IMG/VR virus record: IMGVR_UViG_3300044837_000084
Span: 1 to 22,007 of that record
Strand: one strand, 5' to 3'
Length of the DNA: 22,007 nt
DNA from: a virus
Made by a program: the position numbers and the translations under genes. Shown here one piece after another: positions 21,578-22,007 of the stretch. Within the stretch, counting starts at the first letter, position 1, and every line of letters begins with the position of its first letter. The notes beneath the pieces are model-generated. The model worked only from the letters and a program-made list of their open reading frames with translations. It made no database searches and had not been told where the DNA came from.

Positions 21578-21999
21578 GGCTTTGAAACTCTTTGCGGAGG
21601 TGTCAAAACTAGGAAGTCTTCGTGCAGCCAATAATTGCTGCGATCCTTCTCGGCTCTGGCGGTCACTTTGCCGGTCCGGTCGTCGATCCATGAATCGTTC
21701 TCAAATTGGACATAGGCACCGAAGCCGTTAGAGTCCGCTTCGACCATAACGACCTTGCCGACAGCGCCTTTGATAAGAAAATGCTTGGAGGACCGCCACC
21801 CGTGGTCTGGCCTGTCGATATCCGGAGCCTTGGTCAGAATCACGGTATCGCCGACCACGAACGGTGCGAATCGACGCGACAGCAGCAAATCGTATGCTCC
21901 CGTCAGCTTGCGGATGTAGTAATCCATTGGGCCGCCGCGCAGCACGTTCACGCCCGACTCAATATCGGCAAACGCTTTCTTGATTTTATCGATATCCAT
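21574..21999 (-). CDS. Hypothetical protein with SH3/KOW-like barrel
   Basis: A 141-residue protein from the ATG at 21999; the region upstream is cut by the window edge, so the ribosome site cannot be judged and a TTG one codon earlier is possible. A helical N-terminus (MDIDKIKKAFADIESG, then DYYIRKLTGAYDLLL) is followed by a beta-rich part (FVVGDTVILTK, IKGAVGKVVMVEAD, AYVQFEND, WLHEDFLVL) that reads like an SH3- or KOW-type small barrel. Such proteins occur in phage early regions. Function unknown. Confidence 0.65.
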   Translation of the reverse strand: MDIDKIKKAFADIESGVNVLRGGPMDYYIRKLTGAYDLLLSRRFAPFVVGDTVILTKAPDIDRPDHGWRSSKHFLIKGAVGKVVMVEADSNGFGAYVQFENDSWIDDRTGKVTARAEKDRSNYWLHEDFLVLTPPQRVSKP

Positions 22000-22007
22000 C
22001 AAGGATT

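Overview
The window reads as part of the genome of a temperate, short-tailed (P22-like, podovirus-type) bacteriophage or prophage. No clear host housekeeping gene is visible. By eye the DNA is moderately GC-rich. The only host-derived sequence is the 3' half of a tRNA-Asn(GUU) gene that encodes its own CCA end. This suggests a GC-rich proteobacterial host, probably gamma or beta; that assignment is inference.

Positions 2-15375 form one tightly packed rightward operon in which most genes overlap by 1-4 bases (ATGA, GTGA or TTG starts). In order it carries: a sugar and methyl transfer cassette (GT9-like protein cut by the window edge, SAM methyltransferase, two GT8-like glycosyltransferases); head completion and tail genes (adaptor, P22 gp10-like hub protein, a first beta-helix tailspike, a small unknown protein, a GNAT acetyltransferase); three ejection proteins in the P22 order gp7-gp20-gp16; a second large tailspike; and a lysis block (two-TM small protein, lambda R-type endolysin, membrane-anchored coiled-coil protein, small unknown protein, three-TM holin).

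Positions 15376-16304 are the turnaround and attachment region. Two small leftward genes with strong ribosome binding sites and a cluster of inverted repeats lie next to an apparent attP. The attP has a 50-nt tRNA-Asn core, three copies of an 8-bp motif (CGTCTAAG) that look like integrase arm sites, and a 14-bp palindrome-like element that resembles a chromosomal parS site.

Positions 16305-21999 run leftward. Two genes at the far right are followed by a 513-bp gap with possible control elements. Next come a complete tyrosine recombinase (Int2), a chain of about ten overlapping small genes (several with zinc-ribbon cysteine pairs), a DUF4224-like protein and a second tyrosine recombinase (Int1) that ends at attP. 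Two recombinases in one leftward transcription unit, one with a changed catalytic box, are unusual. attP lies between genes that all look phage-derived, so the window is either a free or circular phage genome or the junction of two tandem prophages.
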